From Silene conica (taxonomy: Eukaryota > Streptophyta > Magnoliopsida > Caryophyllales > Caryophyllaceae): a DNA stretch of 64,000 bases. Shown here piece after piece: positions 47,880 through 59,991 of the stretch. The notes below the pieces were generated by a model that saw nothing but the letters and a program-made list of their open reading frames with translations, was not told the origin of the DNA and ran no database searches. The stretch is from assembly GCA_029255685.2 (NCBI GenBank), contig CM055313.2, forward strand, positions 39,512,079-39,576,078, given 5' to 3'. Both the position numbers and the translations under genes were made by a program. The stretch's first letter is position 1. Every line of letters starts with the position of its first letter.

Positions 47880-49154
47880 TGTTGGGAAATGTGTCCTCAA
47901 CAATAGTGCGATCATGTAATTAAATCTCATAACGAGAACGCGCAAGGGATGATACGATTTTATATTAGTCAACTGACCAACATTAATCGGTAATGATTGG
48001 CTAGCTAGAGTTTGACATTACTGTCGTATGACGGTGGTGGTCATTTGATCCCTTTAGGTCACACCTTTAGGACAATTCCCTTAATCGATAAAAATGATCA
48101 AATGTATATTGATACGATTTGCTCATATTCCTTAAACTCGTGTATCGAGAAATTAGAGGTTAAATCTTAATGTAAGATTTATGTTTAAAATTGAAATGTG
48201 TCAATTGTTAAACATTAAACGATATTTCATAATATCGTAATTAGAATGAATTGGGTTGAAATTAATACAAGGGTTGTAAATCGTATTGACGAAAAATGAT
48301 CATTTTACATTAGTAATTTCGAATTACTTATTAATTAAATAAATATGATTTATTTAATTATGTAAAATATTTATATGATAAATATTTATATGTTTTAAAT
48401 ATACGAAAGCATTTTATATCTTAATGACATATAAGATGTCACACTTTGTACAAATTGTACATTTTACAAAGTTGTAAAATGAAATCCATTTTATGGATTA
48501 TGGTAGCCGGTTTTGATGAGGTTAGTTAAGGGTGTGTTTTCTGTTTATTAATGTATAAAACACAATCATTAAAACTTACCTAGAGAACACTAACCTAGAG
48601 CCACCCTAGTGTCTTAAGAAGTCAAGATGTTCCCCATTGTGGTTCCCTAAGGCCGGCTAGCCTCCTTCCCCATGCCCATGCTTAAGGTAATTGTTATCCT
48701 AATAAGATGCATGCTTAATATATATAAGATATATAAGCCTCATTCTACCTCTTCTTCTTACCCTAGCCGAAAATTTGCCTAAGTAAGAAGAATATTACAA
48801 CCTCTAAATATATATTATATGATAATAAAATCATACTATTTTGTAGTATTCAAATAACATTCGAATAAGAGATATTAGAATAATTTTAAGGAGAAACCGG
48901 TTTTGTAACTAGCTTGTTCAAGTCTCGGTTGATTGAGGGGTTGTCTTGGTGCATCCAAAGGAGGTATTCTATTTTGGGTACTTGGAGGATCATCCTTGCT
49001 ATAATCTTGGATCGTGTGTAAGGGTTCAATATCTCCTCATTTCCGCATTTTTAGCATGCATAAGATCACTAATAATATGTTAATTAAAGGGTTAATTAAA
49101 TGATTATGTTAGTATGATTAAAATTAGTTTATGAGTAACTAATAAAACCTAACA
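47880..49154 (+). repeat. Copia 3' LTR (1,275 bp)
   Basis: Begins TGTTGGGAAATG at 47880. A hand comparison with the 5' LTR finds about 21 substitutions in some 860 bases, many of them transversions, plus the 38-bp indel. Confidence 0.95.
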
Positions 49155-49248
49155 CTTCGTCCCGAAGTTCGTCCCCTCTTAGGTGACAAGACAACCAACT
49201 CAAACAAACTTGGAACACAAAACATCGTAAAAACATTACTTAAATCAC

Positions 49249-49282
49249 AAAATTAGTTTATGAGTAACTAGTAAAACCTAAA
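49249..49282 (+). repeat. Extra copy of the copia LTR end in gypsy-2 DNA
   Basis: AAAATTAGTTTATGAGTAAC and the following TAGTAAAACCTAA repeat the LTR end at 49120-49152 with one mismatch, 95 bp beyond the element. It lies within the gypsy-2 3' untranslated region. Confidence 0.85.
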
Positions 49283-49304
49283 AGTTACGTCCGCGTAACT
49301 TACC

Positions 49305-52300
49305 TCAAACGAACAAGTGTGGATAACGCTCTTTCATGGATGCCTCAGGCTCCCACGTAGCCTCCTCCTGATTATGATTGGTCCACAGGACTTTCACCAA
49401 GGACGTCTCCCCATTGCGAGTCTTTCGCACCTTCTTGTCCAAAATCTCTTTCGGAGTCTCAATGTATGCCAACTGCTCATCCACCTCAATCACCTCGTGC
49501 TGAAGTACATGTGATGGATCACTTACATACTTCCTCAATTGAGACACATGGAACACGTTGTGGACCCTGGATAGAGCTGGAGGTAAAGCTAATCGGCCTT
49601 CCCCAACTCTGTCCAGAATCTCAAACGGTCCAATAAAGTTCTGACTGAGCTTGCTACGCTTGCCAAATCTCATTACGCCCTTCATTGGAGATACTTTCAG
49701 TAGGACCTTCTCTCCAACCTCGAATGAAATATCACTCCTCTTTAGATCTGCATAGCTCTTTTGTCGATCCTGGGCGGCCCTCATTTTCTGTCGAATAACC
49801 TGAACTTGCTCCACAATCTCCTGGATTATATTCGGCCCTAAAGTCACGACATCAGCTCGATCATCCCAACACACAGGGCTCCGACACTTCTTTCCGTACA
49901 AAGCCTCAAAAGGGGCCATCCCTATGCTTGCATGATAGCTGTTGTTATACGAAAACTCTATCAACCCCAGTCGGTCCTCCCAAGATCCTCCGAACTCAAG
50001 TACGCACGCTCTCAACATATCCTCAAGAGTCTGAATCGTCCTCTCAGTCTGACCGTCAGTAGCCGGATGAAAAGCTGCACTCATCTTCAACTAGGTACCC
50101 AAAGCAGCCTGCAACTCCTGCCAAAATCTGGATATAAACGTCGAGTCTCGATCTGAAACAATGTCCTTGGGTACGCCATGCAGTTTGACCACATTCTGAA
50201 CATATGACTTAGCCAACTCGGCTTTACTCTAGGTATCTTTCATTGGAATAAAGTGAGCTGACTTAGTCAAACGATCCACAATCACCCAAATCATGTTGTT
50301 GCCCCTCTGAGTCCGAGGCAACCCCACGATAAAGTCCATCGATATATTCTCCCACTTCCACTCTGGTACATCCAAAGGTTGAACTTTCCCTTGAGGTCTC
50401 TTATGCTCCCCTTTCACTCTCTGACATGTCAAGCACCTGGAAACAAACTCAGCGACTTCCTTCTTCATGTTCGGCCACCAAAACGTCTTCTTAAGGTCCT
50501 TATACAGTTTATCACCCCCTGGGTGAACAGAATAAGGAGTAGCAAAAGCTTCAGTCAGGATCTTCTTCTTTAGCTCCTCAACATTCGGTACACACCATCG
50601 CCCACTGAATCTCAAGCTACCGTCGGTATGAATACTGAACTTGGATGCATTTTCACCAACCCCACTTTCCACCATTAAACGCCACCTCTGGATTCTCTCA
50701 TCGTTCTTCTGCAACTCCCGAATCTCCCCATACAGCTCAGGCTCCACTGTCCAATTACCAAGGGCATCCCCTTTCCGGATCATAAAAATTCCCATCTCCC
50801 TTAATTCGCCATGCAACCTCACCCTCGATCTGGCACAACTCAAAGCATGCACTGACTTCCTACTTAGGGCATCAGCTACCACATTCGCCTTGCCCTCGTG
50901 GTAGACAATCTGCATATCATAGTCTCCGATTAACTCTATCCACCTCCTCTGCCTCATCTTCAACTCCTTCTGGGTGTAGATATACTTCAGGCTCTTATGA
51001 TCAGAAAACACTTTAAAAGTGGCTCCATAGAGATAATGGCGCCACAATTTAAGTGCAAACACGACTGCGCCCAATTCCAGATCATGAGTCGGATAATTCT
51101 CTTCGTAGGTCTTCAACTGGCGAGATGCATATGCTATCACTCTCCCATTCTGCATTAGCACACAGCCCAACCCACGCTTCGAAGCGTCGGTATAAACTTC
51201 GAAATTATCACTTCCAACTGGCCAGGCTAGGATAGGAGCTGTTGTCAGGCATTCCTTAAGAGTCAGGAATGCCTTCTCACAACTCTCATCCCAGACAAAA
51301 CGGTTCTCCTTCCTCATTAACGACGTCAACGGCTTTGCTATCTTCAAAAAATCTTTGACGAATCTCCGATAATATCCCGCCAATCCCAGGAAACTTCGAA
51401 TATCACTCACATTCTTCGGACTTTGCCACTTAGTCACAGCCTCAATCTTACTAGGGTCAACAGACACTCCCTCCTTTGAAATTACAAGCCCCAAAAACGC
51501 CACTTTCTCCAACCAGATCTCACACTTACTCAACTTAGCATTGAGTTTATGTTCCTCTAGAGTCTGAAGTACCCTCCTCAAATGGTCTTCGTGCTCTTTT
51601 GCATTCTTGGAATATACAAGGATATCATCGATAAATACCACCACAAACTTGTCCAGATACGGGCTGAAAACTCGATTCATCAAGTCCATGAACACAGCTG
51701 GAGCATTAGTCAATCCAAACGGCATAACCACGAATTCATAGTGGCCATAACTAGTTCGGAAAGCGGTCTTCGGAATATCTTCATGCTTTATTCTCAACTG
51801 ATGATACCCGGATCTCAAATCAATCTTGGAGAAGACCCCAGCTCCACTTAACTGATCAAACAAGTCGTCAATTCTCGGCAAAGGATAACGGTTCTTGATG
51901 GTCACATTGTTCAGCTCCCGGTAGTCAACACAAAGTCTCAAACTCCCATCCTTCTTTTTCACAAATAAAACAGGTGCTCCCCAGGGCGACACACTGGGTC
52001 GAATGAACCCTTTTTCAGCTAGTTCATCCAATTGCTTCTTCAACTCCTCCATCTCTTTCGGTCCCATACGGTACGGTGATTTAGATATCGGTCCTGCTCC
52101 TGGTTTTAGGTCAATGGAAAATTCCACTTCCCTCCTCGACGGTAACCCTGGAACGTCGTCTCGGAATACTCCCTCAAACTCCCGTACCACAGGTATCTCA
52201 CTAGTCTTGGGGGTCTTAGTCTCACAATCCCACATTTGGCATAAGATTAGACTCTCTCCCTTCCTCAAGCCAGACTTAAAGGTATTGACATAAATGAATT

Positions 52301-53897
52301 TGATTTTTGGTTTGATTTGATATCCCTTGTAAGACACCCTCACCCCCTTAGGTCCCTTCAACGAAATTTTCTTTTGATAACAATCGATGAAAGCTCGATA
52401 CTTCCCTAGCCAGTCCATCCCCAGAGTCACCTCAAAGCCCCCCAGTGGAAATTCTATGAGGTCACAATAGAAAATTGCTTCCCCGATTTTTATGGGTACA
52501 CTACCATATACTCTATTACAAACTATCGACTCGCCTGATGGTATGGTCACCGAATCCGCGACCCAATCAAATCTCTCATGTCCCAAAGCGTTAACATGAT
52601 CTCTAGAGACAAACGAATGGGTGGCACCGGAATCGAAAAATACGAAGGTAGGTTTAGAGTTTACAAGAAAAGTACCGGTTACCACATGAGCATCCTCCTG
52701 AGCTGCCTGCTTTCCCATGGCAAAGAGCTTGCCACTGGACTTGACTCCACTCTGGCTGGCAGAAGATGTCCCAGCCTGCTGATTTTCTTCCGTTCCCGTC
52801 TTGTGATTGTTCCCACTTCCATTGTACTGATTCTGGTATGAACGGTTCTGATTGCTGTTGTAGTTCCTTTGGTAGTTGCTGCTGCCTCCAGACTTCGCAC
52901 CCCCACCATAGTTTGTCATGGGTGTGCGATAGCCACTGCTGCCATATGACTGAGTGCGAGATCCTTGATATCCAGATGTAGGAGTGCGATAACCCCCAGA
53001 CTGATTCCCTCCAGAAGAGCGACATACTGCCTGCTTGTGCCCAATCTTTCCGCAGCCGAAACAGACCATTCCCACCGAACCACTGCCAGAACCTCCACTC
53101 TTGAAGTTGCCCCCACTCTGGTTTCTCCCACCACCAGAGGCACTACTCCCGAAGTACCCACTGAACTTGTTAGTGCTTTGCTTTTTCGATCCTGAACCCT
53201 CAGTTACTGATTCAGCCTTCCTCTTTTCAGACTTGGACTTCTTGTCCTCCTTGATCATCTCTGAAAGCCTCTCCGCCGCCCCAGCCCTTAGGTAGATGTC
53301 ACAGACTGTGGTGGGCGGAGCTGCAATCAGTCTCTTCTTGATGGCGATTGATAACCCCCTCTCAAATTTCATTGCCAACATGGCATCGTCAAACCCCATG
53401 TCCCCCACATAGCTCACCAACTGGAAGAACTTTCTGTAGTAAGCCTCCACGGTCATGTCCTCCGACATCTTGAATGTATCAAACTCCTCCCTCAGCTTGC
53501 TTTTCTGAAATTCTGGTAGAAATACCTCATATAAGATCCTCTTGAATGCGATCCAGGCAACAAACTCGTTCCCATCCTCTCTAGCTGCCTCTCTAATCTC
53601 TCCCTTGTTCCCGGTCCACCAGTCTCCAGCCATACCCCTCAGATAGAAGGCAGCCTGGTCAACCCTCAATTCTTCAGGGCAATCCACCAACTCAAATAGA
53701 TTGCTGAATTCCCGGCACCAAGCTCCCAGCAAGTGAGGTTCCCCCTCCCCAGTGAATTGGGTAGGGTGATGCCTCGCGATAATCGTGCTCATTTTCGCGA
53801 AGTCCATACGTTTGTCCTTTAGGGCCTCATTCTCAGCTATCAAACGATCCAATTCCTCTTGTGTGATATTAGCGAGATTGTCTCTTCGCGGAGGCAT
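49305..53897 (-). pseudogene. Gypsy-2 gag-pol polyprotein, two in-frame stops
   Basis: I start it at Met 53897 ([19 protein letters not shown]). Gag core: [33 protein letters not shown] Gly/Ser/Asn-rich linker holds one CCHC knuckle ([14 protein letters not shown]). Protease [48 protein letters not shown]; RNase [17 protein letters not shown]. Integrase has its zinc region ([19 protein letters not shown]) and core ([20 protein letters not shown]). The chromodomain-like end is LVKVLWTNHNQEEATWEPEA. Stops are TAG 50229-50231 (after IPMKDT) and TAG 50091-50093 (before LKMSAAFHPATDG). Relatives have Trp or Gln there, so both fit single transitions. Otherwise it is open for about 1,530 codons. Confidence 0.95.
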
Positions 53898-54440
53898 ACT
53901 ATAATACAACAGAAAAAGAAATGAGTCCCGACTCATGTGGGTACCCATTTGGATTAGGGCTATGTTCCCTAAGCATTAAAGTCTATAAACACTTATCATA
54001 TAAACTAGTTCTCTTCTATAACATGGCTCAGGGATCACATAACCGCATATCACTAGACATAATGAGAGAAGAATCACTAACATGTTTCAAATCACTTCAC
54101 ATATCATATTAATATACACCTCTTTATTCAAACAATTAAAGATTCTTTCATGCTCATGCCCCTTCCGGCTTTTCCAAACAGTCACTTATACTCAGAATTC
54201 TCATAAAATACTTATCACAGTATACCATTACTTCCATCTTTTCTTAACCTACCCCTTTTCTCTCGTATATTCTCTCTGGGTTCCCGGGTAAAACTGATAG
54301 GGCCAATGGTTCGGTGTGAGGGGGCCCCAGACTCATACTTTTCCTTTAGTGTGCTCCTAACAGTCCTATCCCGGGGTTCATTTTATTCAGACTCTCCTAC
54401 ATTCATTGGGTTCATTAGGTTAGGCCTGAGGATCGTTCTC
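53898..54440 (-). other. Gypsy-2 5' untranslated region
   Basis: Between primer-binding site and gag start. No domain. The gag frame extends 17 codons upstream of Met 53897 to another Met, so the true start is not certain. Confidence 0.7.
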
Positions 54441-54452
54441 GCTCTGATACCA
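54441..54452 (-). other. Gypsy-2 primer-binding site
   Basis: The minus strand reads TGGTATCAGAGC three bases inside the 5' LTR boundary. Confidence 0.93.
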
Positions 54453-54455
54453 CTT

Positions 54456-55535
54456 TGTAACACCCCCATTTATTTAAGGGCCTGTACTAGGACTCCCTAG
54501 ATAAATAAGGATGTTACCATCTCGGTTTCCCGAGGCAGTAGATACAAAGGAAGATAAACAGTACTTTAAATTGATAAGTTATCTCAAAGAACAAGTTTAT
54601 ACAACTGAACTAAAACAAACTGTCTTGATAAAACAAAAGTACAACTCATAAGTAACTACTATGGTGATCTAGACTCTAGGCAGGCCCGAATCCAAGCTTC
54701 TCTCTTCCCCTAGCTCCCATAGTCTCAACACCTGTCAATCTGCTCCCCAATAATTGGTTCATCACAGGTGATCACGAATACACGGGGTCAACCACGAGGT
54801 TGAGTAGAGAAAAACTGTAAACAAACCACATTGCTATAAATAGAAAGTCGAACTTCTCCACTCCGAATCACAAGACCCTTAATTCTCCACACCATTCACA
54901 GACCCTTTATCTCCGCACCAAACACAGACCCTTCATCTCCGCACCAATCACAGACCCTTTATCTCCGCACCAATCACAGACCCTTTATATTCACATCGTA
55001 TTATATCACAGAATAATATAGATAACACAATATAACGATCACATGATATTATATCACAAACATGCTTAGTACCAAATAAGAACAGTTTACACATCATCAT
55101 ATACCAGTATTTTCCCTTACCTGAAATAGCAGGTAATGTAGATACGTCCAGGCTCGTTAGAAGTGTTCCACACGAAACTTGCTACCTAAACATGTATATG
55201 TAACGAATTAAAACCTTCCCGAACCCCAAAACAACTTGCACTTTCTATAAATAGAAACCCTTCCATAAATGGAAAGTTTCCATAAATAGAAACCCTTTAT
55301 AAAAGGAAAGTTTCCATAAATAAAAACTTCCTAAACATATAGATTTCCCGACTAGTAAACTTCAACTACGCGATAACTAAATAATAAAAGAACGAAACAC
55401 GGCTTTAAAAACTTAGTAATAATATCTCAAATTAAACATTGTTAATAAAATAATTCACTCATACAACCATAATACTAATTATTAAAAATAATAAAAATAA
55501 TAATAATAATAGTTGTAATAATAATAATAATAGTT

Positions 55536-55575
<40 letters not shown>

Positions 55576-56583
55576 GACAACAAACACCCATCACTCGAAA
55601 AACAGCCCAACAAACCCTTCACCCCCGCGCCTTAAACCCCACCGTACTACCTTCTACCACTCCTCGACCACCGACGACCACCTCCCCTAGACACTACCGA
55701 CCTCCAACTCATACCACGACACCACCAATCCCCACGACTCCCACCGACGAGTCAGATCAGACTCTCTAAACTTGGTCTGCCCCACGCCCGTGTCACCGGC
55801 TGCCTGTAAAACAGCCCCACTACAATCCCCAACGACGCCCCTAACACCACGACCGACCCCACCAACAACACCTCCGTCAACCCACCTGTAAGACACGGTG
55901 GTATTACTGTATTGACCTCCCCCGAGTCGACAGTAATACCACCCCCAAACTAATCCCCCTGACCGTACATAAACACAACACAGACAACCAGGGACTACGA
56001 ACCACCCCTTCGACCCCGACTCTGCCGCTTAGACCTGCTGTGACAACCACCCCACTACTGCCCTGACTACCACCAGTAAGGTGGTCTTAACCACGCCCAA
56101 GGTTGACGACCAACCACCCTTCGAACAGACCGCAAACATAGACAGACTCAAACATAAATACAAACGAATGTCAGACCTTTAACACGTACCTGATTTCAGA
56201 CCCCAAAACGAACGACCTAGGCACGGCTAACTGACCGGGAGACTCTTTCTCCTACTGTTGTGAGGTGGCGGCTGAAAAACTAGGGTGTGGGTTGTGTTGT
56301 AGATAGGTCAGAAGTAGGGTGACAACAGGTCTTATATGGGGGCAAGGGCTGCTGCGTGAGGGTTTATGAAACTATGGTGGGCTTGGTGTTTGCACAAATA
56401 TCGAAGCCCAAGACCCCTATCTAGAGGTCTCATGCTCGAACCCCACGAACGGCACAAAAGAATAACATAAGTAAATAACATCCATGATAAAATTAACTGC
56501 CGTATCTTAAACTATGCTTATCGTCAAACAATAAAAAAATCGTAACTTTCAAATAAGACTTTATAAATGAACGGGGTATTACA
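54456..56583 (-). repeat. Gypsy-2 5' LTR
   Basis: Same edges and internal order as 38648-40749, with a longer TAA/ATA microsatellite (55495-55573). A minus-strand TATA box is not obvious. Confidence 0.95.
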
Positions 56584-56588
56584 CTCAG

Positions 56589-57084
56589 CCTCATCCCTGA
56601 CAAACTTCGAAGCGAAATGTGCAAGCTGGTTAAATTTGTCGGTCTACTCCTGAACGGACATCTTACACTGCTTCAAGTCCATGAACTCCTTAAGTCTCTG
56701 TGATCTAAGCTCCTTAGGATAAAATCTCGTCTCGAGCTTATCCTTAAAAGCCTCCAAATCAAATAAAGGATCAAGAATGAAAGTCGGTCTGGTAAACGCC
56801 CACCATCTATCGGCCTCTAGGGTCAAAAAGTGAGTGGCTAGCCGCACTCTATCCTCTCTGCCAACCGAGTACATGGTGAAGCTCTTTTCCATCTCACGGA
56901 ACCACTCAGTAAGAGCTACCGGATCAACCTTGCCTCCATAAGTCTTCACGTGGCTCCTGGACATCTGTCATGCTATCCAAGAGAAGCTACCAAGCCTATT
57001 GGCCTCATTGCCTGGCAGTGGAGGAGGTGGAATAGTCCCTGCCTGCTGTCTCTGGTTCTCAAGCAACTGATGAAGTGCTTGCAT
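56589..57084 (-). pseudogene. Gypsy-1 gag N-terminal part
   Basis: It begins at ATG 57084 (MQALHQLLENQRQQAG). The retrotransposon gag core follows: YGGKVDPVALTEWFREMEKS, RLATHFLTLEADRWW, FKDKLETRFYPKELRSQ. Stops are TGA 56968-56970 (where relatives have Trp) and TAG 56644-56646 after MSVQE (relatives have Tyr). The frame then continues TDKFNQLAHFASKFVRDEAE to the gypsy-2 insertion at CTCAG and resumes at 38642. Confidence 0.88.
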
Positions 57085-57268
57085 TATAGTGTTCTCAGCA
57101 GCTGTGGTTCTCACTATCCTTCAAAATAAAAAAAAGTGTTAACTTAGCAATTAGCATTCACAAATAGACTACAATATAAATCCTTAGATCCACCCATATC
57201 TCATTCATTATTTGTTTATTTGGTCAAGTTAAGGTTGGGGGTCACATGAGTGCGTCGGGAGAAATAAT

Positions 57269-57280
57269 GCTCTGATACCA
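57269..57280 (-). other. Gypsy-1 primer-binding site
   Basis: The minus strand reads TGGTATCAGAGC two bases from the 5' LTR. It fixes the element's orientation. Confidence 0.93.
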
Positions 57281-58117
57281 ACTGTAAAACCCCTCGCGAA
57301 AGCGGAACTATAAAACATACAAAGTACTAAAAATGCAGCGGAATTAAAACTTTTTAACGTAAACAACATGCGAGAAGAATTAAAACTGAAACTGAAAACT
57401 GATATAAACAAAATAGATAAGTATAACAGTTCTAAGTACGGAAACCAAATATATTCAAAGCCTGGGATGGTACATTCCTACAGGCACCAAAAGATAAACT
57501 GTATCCAAAACTAGAGTCTAGCTACTCGAAAGGTGTAAGTCATTTGATGACAAGTGGATCATCACTCGCTAGCTCTCAATGAACCCCGTCCAACCTGCAT
57601 GTACCAACATACATGAAAACATGTACGCCACAATCAGTGCGGAGTGACTAGAGTTCTCCTAGCCACCTTTTATAACGACACGAAACAAGCAATACAAACA
57701 GAACACTCCAACATATATAAACATGTGAAGTATATCAATATCTCAATAACTGATCTCATACTATCATGCAATCACTAATGCACGGCTCTCAACCAACTTC
57801 GGAAAGAATTTGGAAGGAGAGCCGGTTTCCCTACCGGTTACCTGGTCGGGGGGCCTTTCAGTCCAAACTATTTACGAAACTGACCAAAGAGTCACCCAAT
57901 GCCTTGGGTGAACAGATTACAACCAAACTAATACAATCATGAAGTTCATCATGCATATCTGACACTGTACCAAATTCAAGGCAAGCAGATATCAAACAAT
58001 CGAGTAAAGAGGTTCAGCGGTCAACTTAAGACATGACCTAAATACAAACATACTTTCAGAATCAAGGGCTCAGAGGCCAACTTAAGGCATAGACCAAGAT
58101 ATCAGTAAACACTAGCA

Positions 58118-58340
58118 ATGGGTCCAGAGGTGAACTTAACACATATCCCACTACCAAAACAATGTCGGGTCCAGAGGTGAACTTAACACATATCCCGTGT
58201 ACGACAACCGATCACGTGTCAGGTCCAGAGGTGAACTTAACACATATCCTGACACGCCACAAGCAAAACACGTAATGGGTCCAGAGGTGAACTTAACACA
58301 TATCCCATCACGCGACATACAACTCACGTGTTAAGCTCAG
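58118..58340. repeat. LTR minisatellite: four copies of the GGTCCAGAGGTGAAC-type unit
   Basis: Copies at about 58119, 58166, 58219 and 58277. Spacer sequences identify them with units 1, 2, 8 and 9 of the other LTR. Confidence 0.92.
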
Positions 58341-58645
58341 AGGCCAGCTTAAGGCATAACTTAACATGCATCAAACAATAACATCCAACGATAGAAACTA
58401 ACCTATAGTTCTAATTTCTTAAACCACTAAAGAACACTTAATTGATACCGAGAACTAAGATGAGGGAGAGCCGGTTTCCCTTTCGGTTACCCGACCGGGG
58501 GGTCTCTATCCTCACTCCATTCCCGAACCCAATATAGTGTCGCCCATCCTCCAGGGACCTTAAACACATATTAAAGGTACACGGAACAAATATCAAACAA
58601 AACCGATTAACCGTTTGAAAGTTATAAGCCAATTAAAGATAACAG

Positions 58646-59045
58646 GGGCTCTCAGCCGGTCCCAGACCGTCTGCCAGTCCACCGGCTGGGAGTCCCTTCT
58701 CCTGAGCCTTTACAAAAATCTGAAATACATGAGAAGAGGCTCTCAGCCGGTAGACCGTCCGCCGGCCAGCCGGCTGGGAGTCCCTTCCCAGAGCCAATCT
58801 TCAAAATTCAAACATAAGGGGTGACTCTCAGCCGGTCGACCGGCTGCCGGCCTGCCGGCTAGGAGTCACTTCCCAAGCCTTTGAAAACTTTCAAAAACAC
58901 AGAAGAGGTACCCTGAGCCGGTCGACCGGCGGCCGACCTACCGGCTCAGGAACCTGACTCCTAAATTCCTGAACACACGACACAAAACACACCCTGACTC
59001 TGAGCCGGCCGACCAGCTGCCGGTCAGCCTACCGGCTTACAGTCC
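58646..59045. repeat. Five hairpin-forming GC-rich units, 5' LTR copy
   Basis: Same arrangement as 33320-33735, with compensated and uncompensated changes (for example CAGCCGGTCGACCGGCTGCC here). Confidence 0.9.
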
Positions 59046-59991
59046 GTTGTACGCAAAAACGCAATTTCCTATCAAATGCAAATCATCTCAAATCGATTCC
59101 AAACTTCTAGGATCGCAACAATAAATGTTTACCCATCATATATAATCATCAAATACACTAACTACCAGCAATTAATTCCACAAACAATCCCCAATAAGAA
59201 TATTATTTGTATCCGTCTTAAGCATAAATTTCTGAAAATCGAATACTAGGCATGTGAAACATCACCAAAGCAAATGCACATCATACACATGTATTCCTAG
59301 CATGATTTCTGAACTCATTGAACATAAACCATATGTAAAATCAGAAACTTAAACATCCTAAACATGAAAAGTGCTAATATTACAAATAAAGGCCGAGTTT
59401 CTCATTATCGTCACCTTAAAAGCAATTCCGATCAAAGCTCCTCTTCCACCACGTAGCTATCCACACTAGGGTCGTCTCAACCTTCACCTAAAATCAAGAA
59501 ACACGGGTTTTAGAGCTTAAAGGCGAATTCTTCAAAAACAGCCCAAATTTCGAATGAAAGGAAATGGAAATCGGAAGTGACGGATGACTTGAAAATTTCA
59601 TGAGGATTCCGAAAATGTAATTATTACCTTGATTCGGAAAGCGGATGATGATTGAAATTGGGTATTAAGCTTGAGTTTTAAGAAGGAAAAGAGGATGAAG
59701 ATGATGGTGTTCTTATTTTTGTGAAGGGTGAATTATGTCGACATAACAAGGATTTTAGGAGGGTTTTATATGTCCTTTCCGTTTCAAAGGAAAACGGATT
59801 TGGTACCATGAACGGGTTTTATGTTATGAATTCAAGTTGCCAAGTTGTATTCGTCTTAAGGACTTAAGGTTCTTAAGACGGATCTAACGATTTATTAAAA
59901 ATACTTCTCAATAAATTATTAAAATATTATATTACAACTTAAAATAATAAAAACCCTTAAAATATATTTTATGAAAATACGGGATGTTACA

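Larger units (their letters stand above)
40776..49154 (+). mobile_element. Gag-only Ty1/copia element (TR-GAG type)
   Basis: LTRs 40776-42012 and 47880-49154 run TGTTGGGAAATG...AAACCTAACA. The target duplication CTTCG is at 40771-40775 and 49155-49159. The primer-binding site TGGTATCAGAGC (42015-42026) follows the left LTR, and AAGTGGGAGAT precedes the right. The interior has only a gag gene; protease, integrase, RT and RNase H are absent, and no fragments are visible in 45503-47879. It is non-autonomous and would need pol in trans. The right LTR has a 38-bp stretch missing from the left one (near 48327-48365). Confidence 0.95.
38648..56583 (-). mobile_element. Gypsy-2: Ty3/gypsy chromovirus-type LTR retrotransposon
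   Basis: LTRs 38648-40749 and 54456-56583 run TGTAACACCCCCATTT...GGGGTATTACA. The target duplication CTCAG is at 38643-38647 and 56584-56588 inside gypsy-1 gag. The primer-binding site is at 54441-54452 and the polypurine tract at 40750-40762, so it reads on the minus strand. One long gag-pol frame is present with two stops in integrase. A copia element sits 13 bp beyond the polypurine tract. About 12 substitutions are visible in some 920 aligned LTR bases by hand. Confidence 0.96.
15651..59991 (-). mobile_element. Gypsy-1: Ty3/gypsy chromovirus-type LTR retrotransposon
   Basis: LTR edges are TGTAAAACCCCTCGCG (15651 and 57283) and CGGGATGTTACA (34673 and 59991). The target duplication AAAGT is at 15646-15650 and 59992-59996. 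The primer-binding site (initiator-Met tRNA type) sits beside the right LTR, so the element reads on the minus strand. It is interrupted by CACTA-B in the left LTR and by gypsy-2 in gag. Gene order is gag, protease, RT, RNase H, integrase, C-terminal chromodomain-like tail, which places it with plant chromoviruses (Tekay/Del-like by inference). Four in-frame stops or frame breaks make it defective. A hand comparison of the first about 370 bp of the two LTRs shows about 12 substitutions. Confidence 0.93.
57283..59991 (-). repeat. Gypsy-1 5' LTR, intact (2,709 bp)
   Basis: Runs TGTAAAACCCCTCGCG to CGGGATGTTACA (plus strand), uninterrupted. It contains the four-copy minisatellite (58118-58340) and the five-unit palindromic cluster (58646-59045). 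It is about 249 bp shorter than the other LTR, which five extra minisatellite units account for. Confidence 0.95.
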
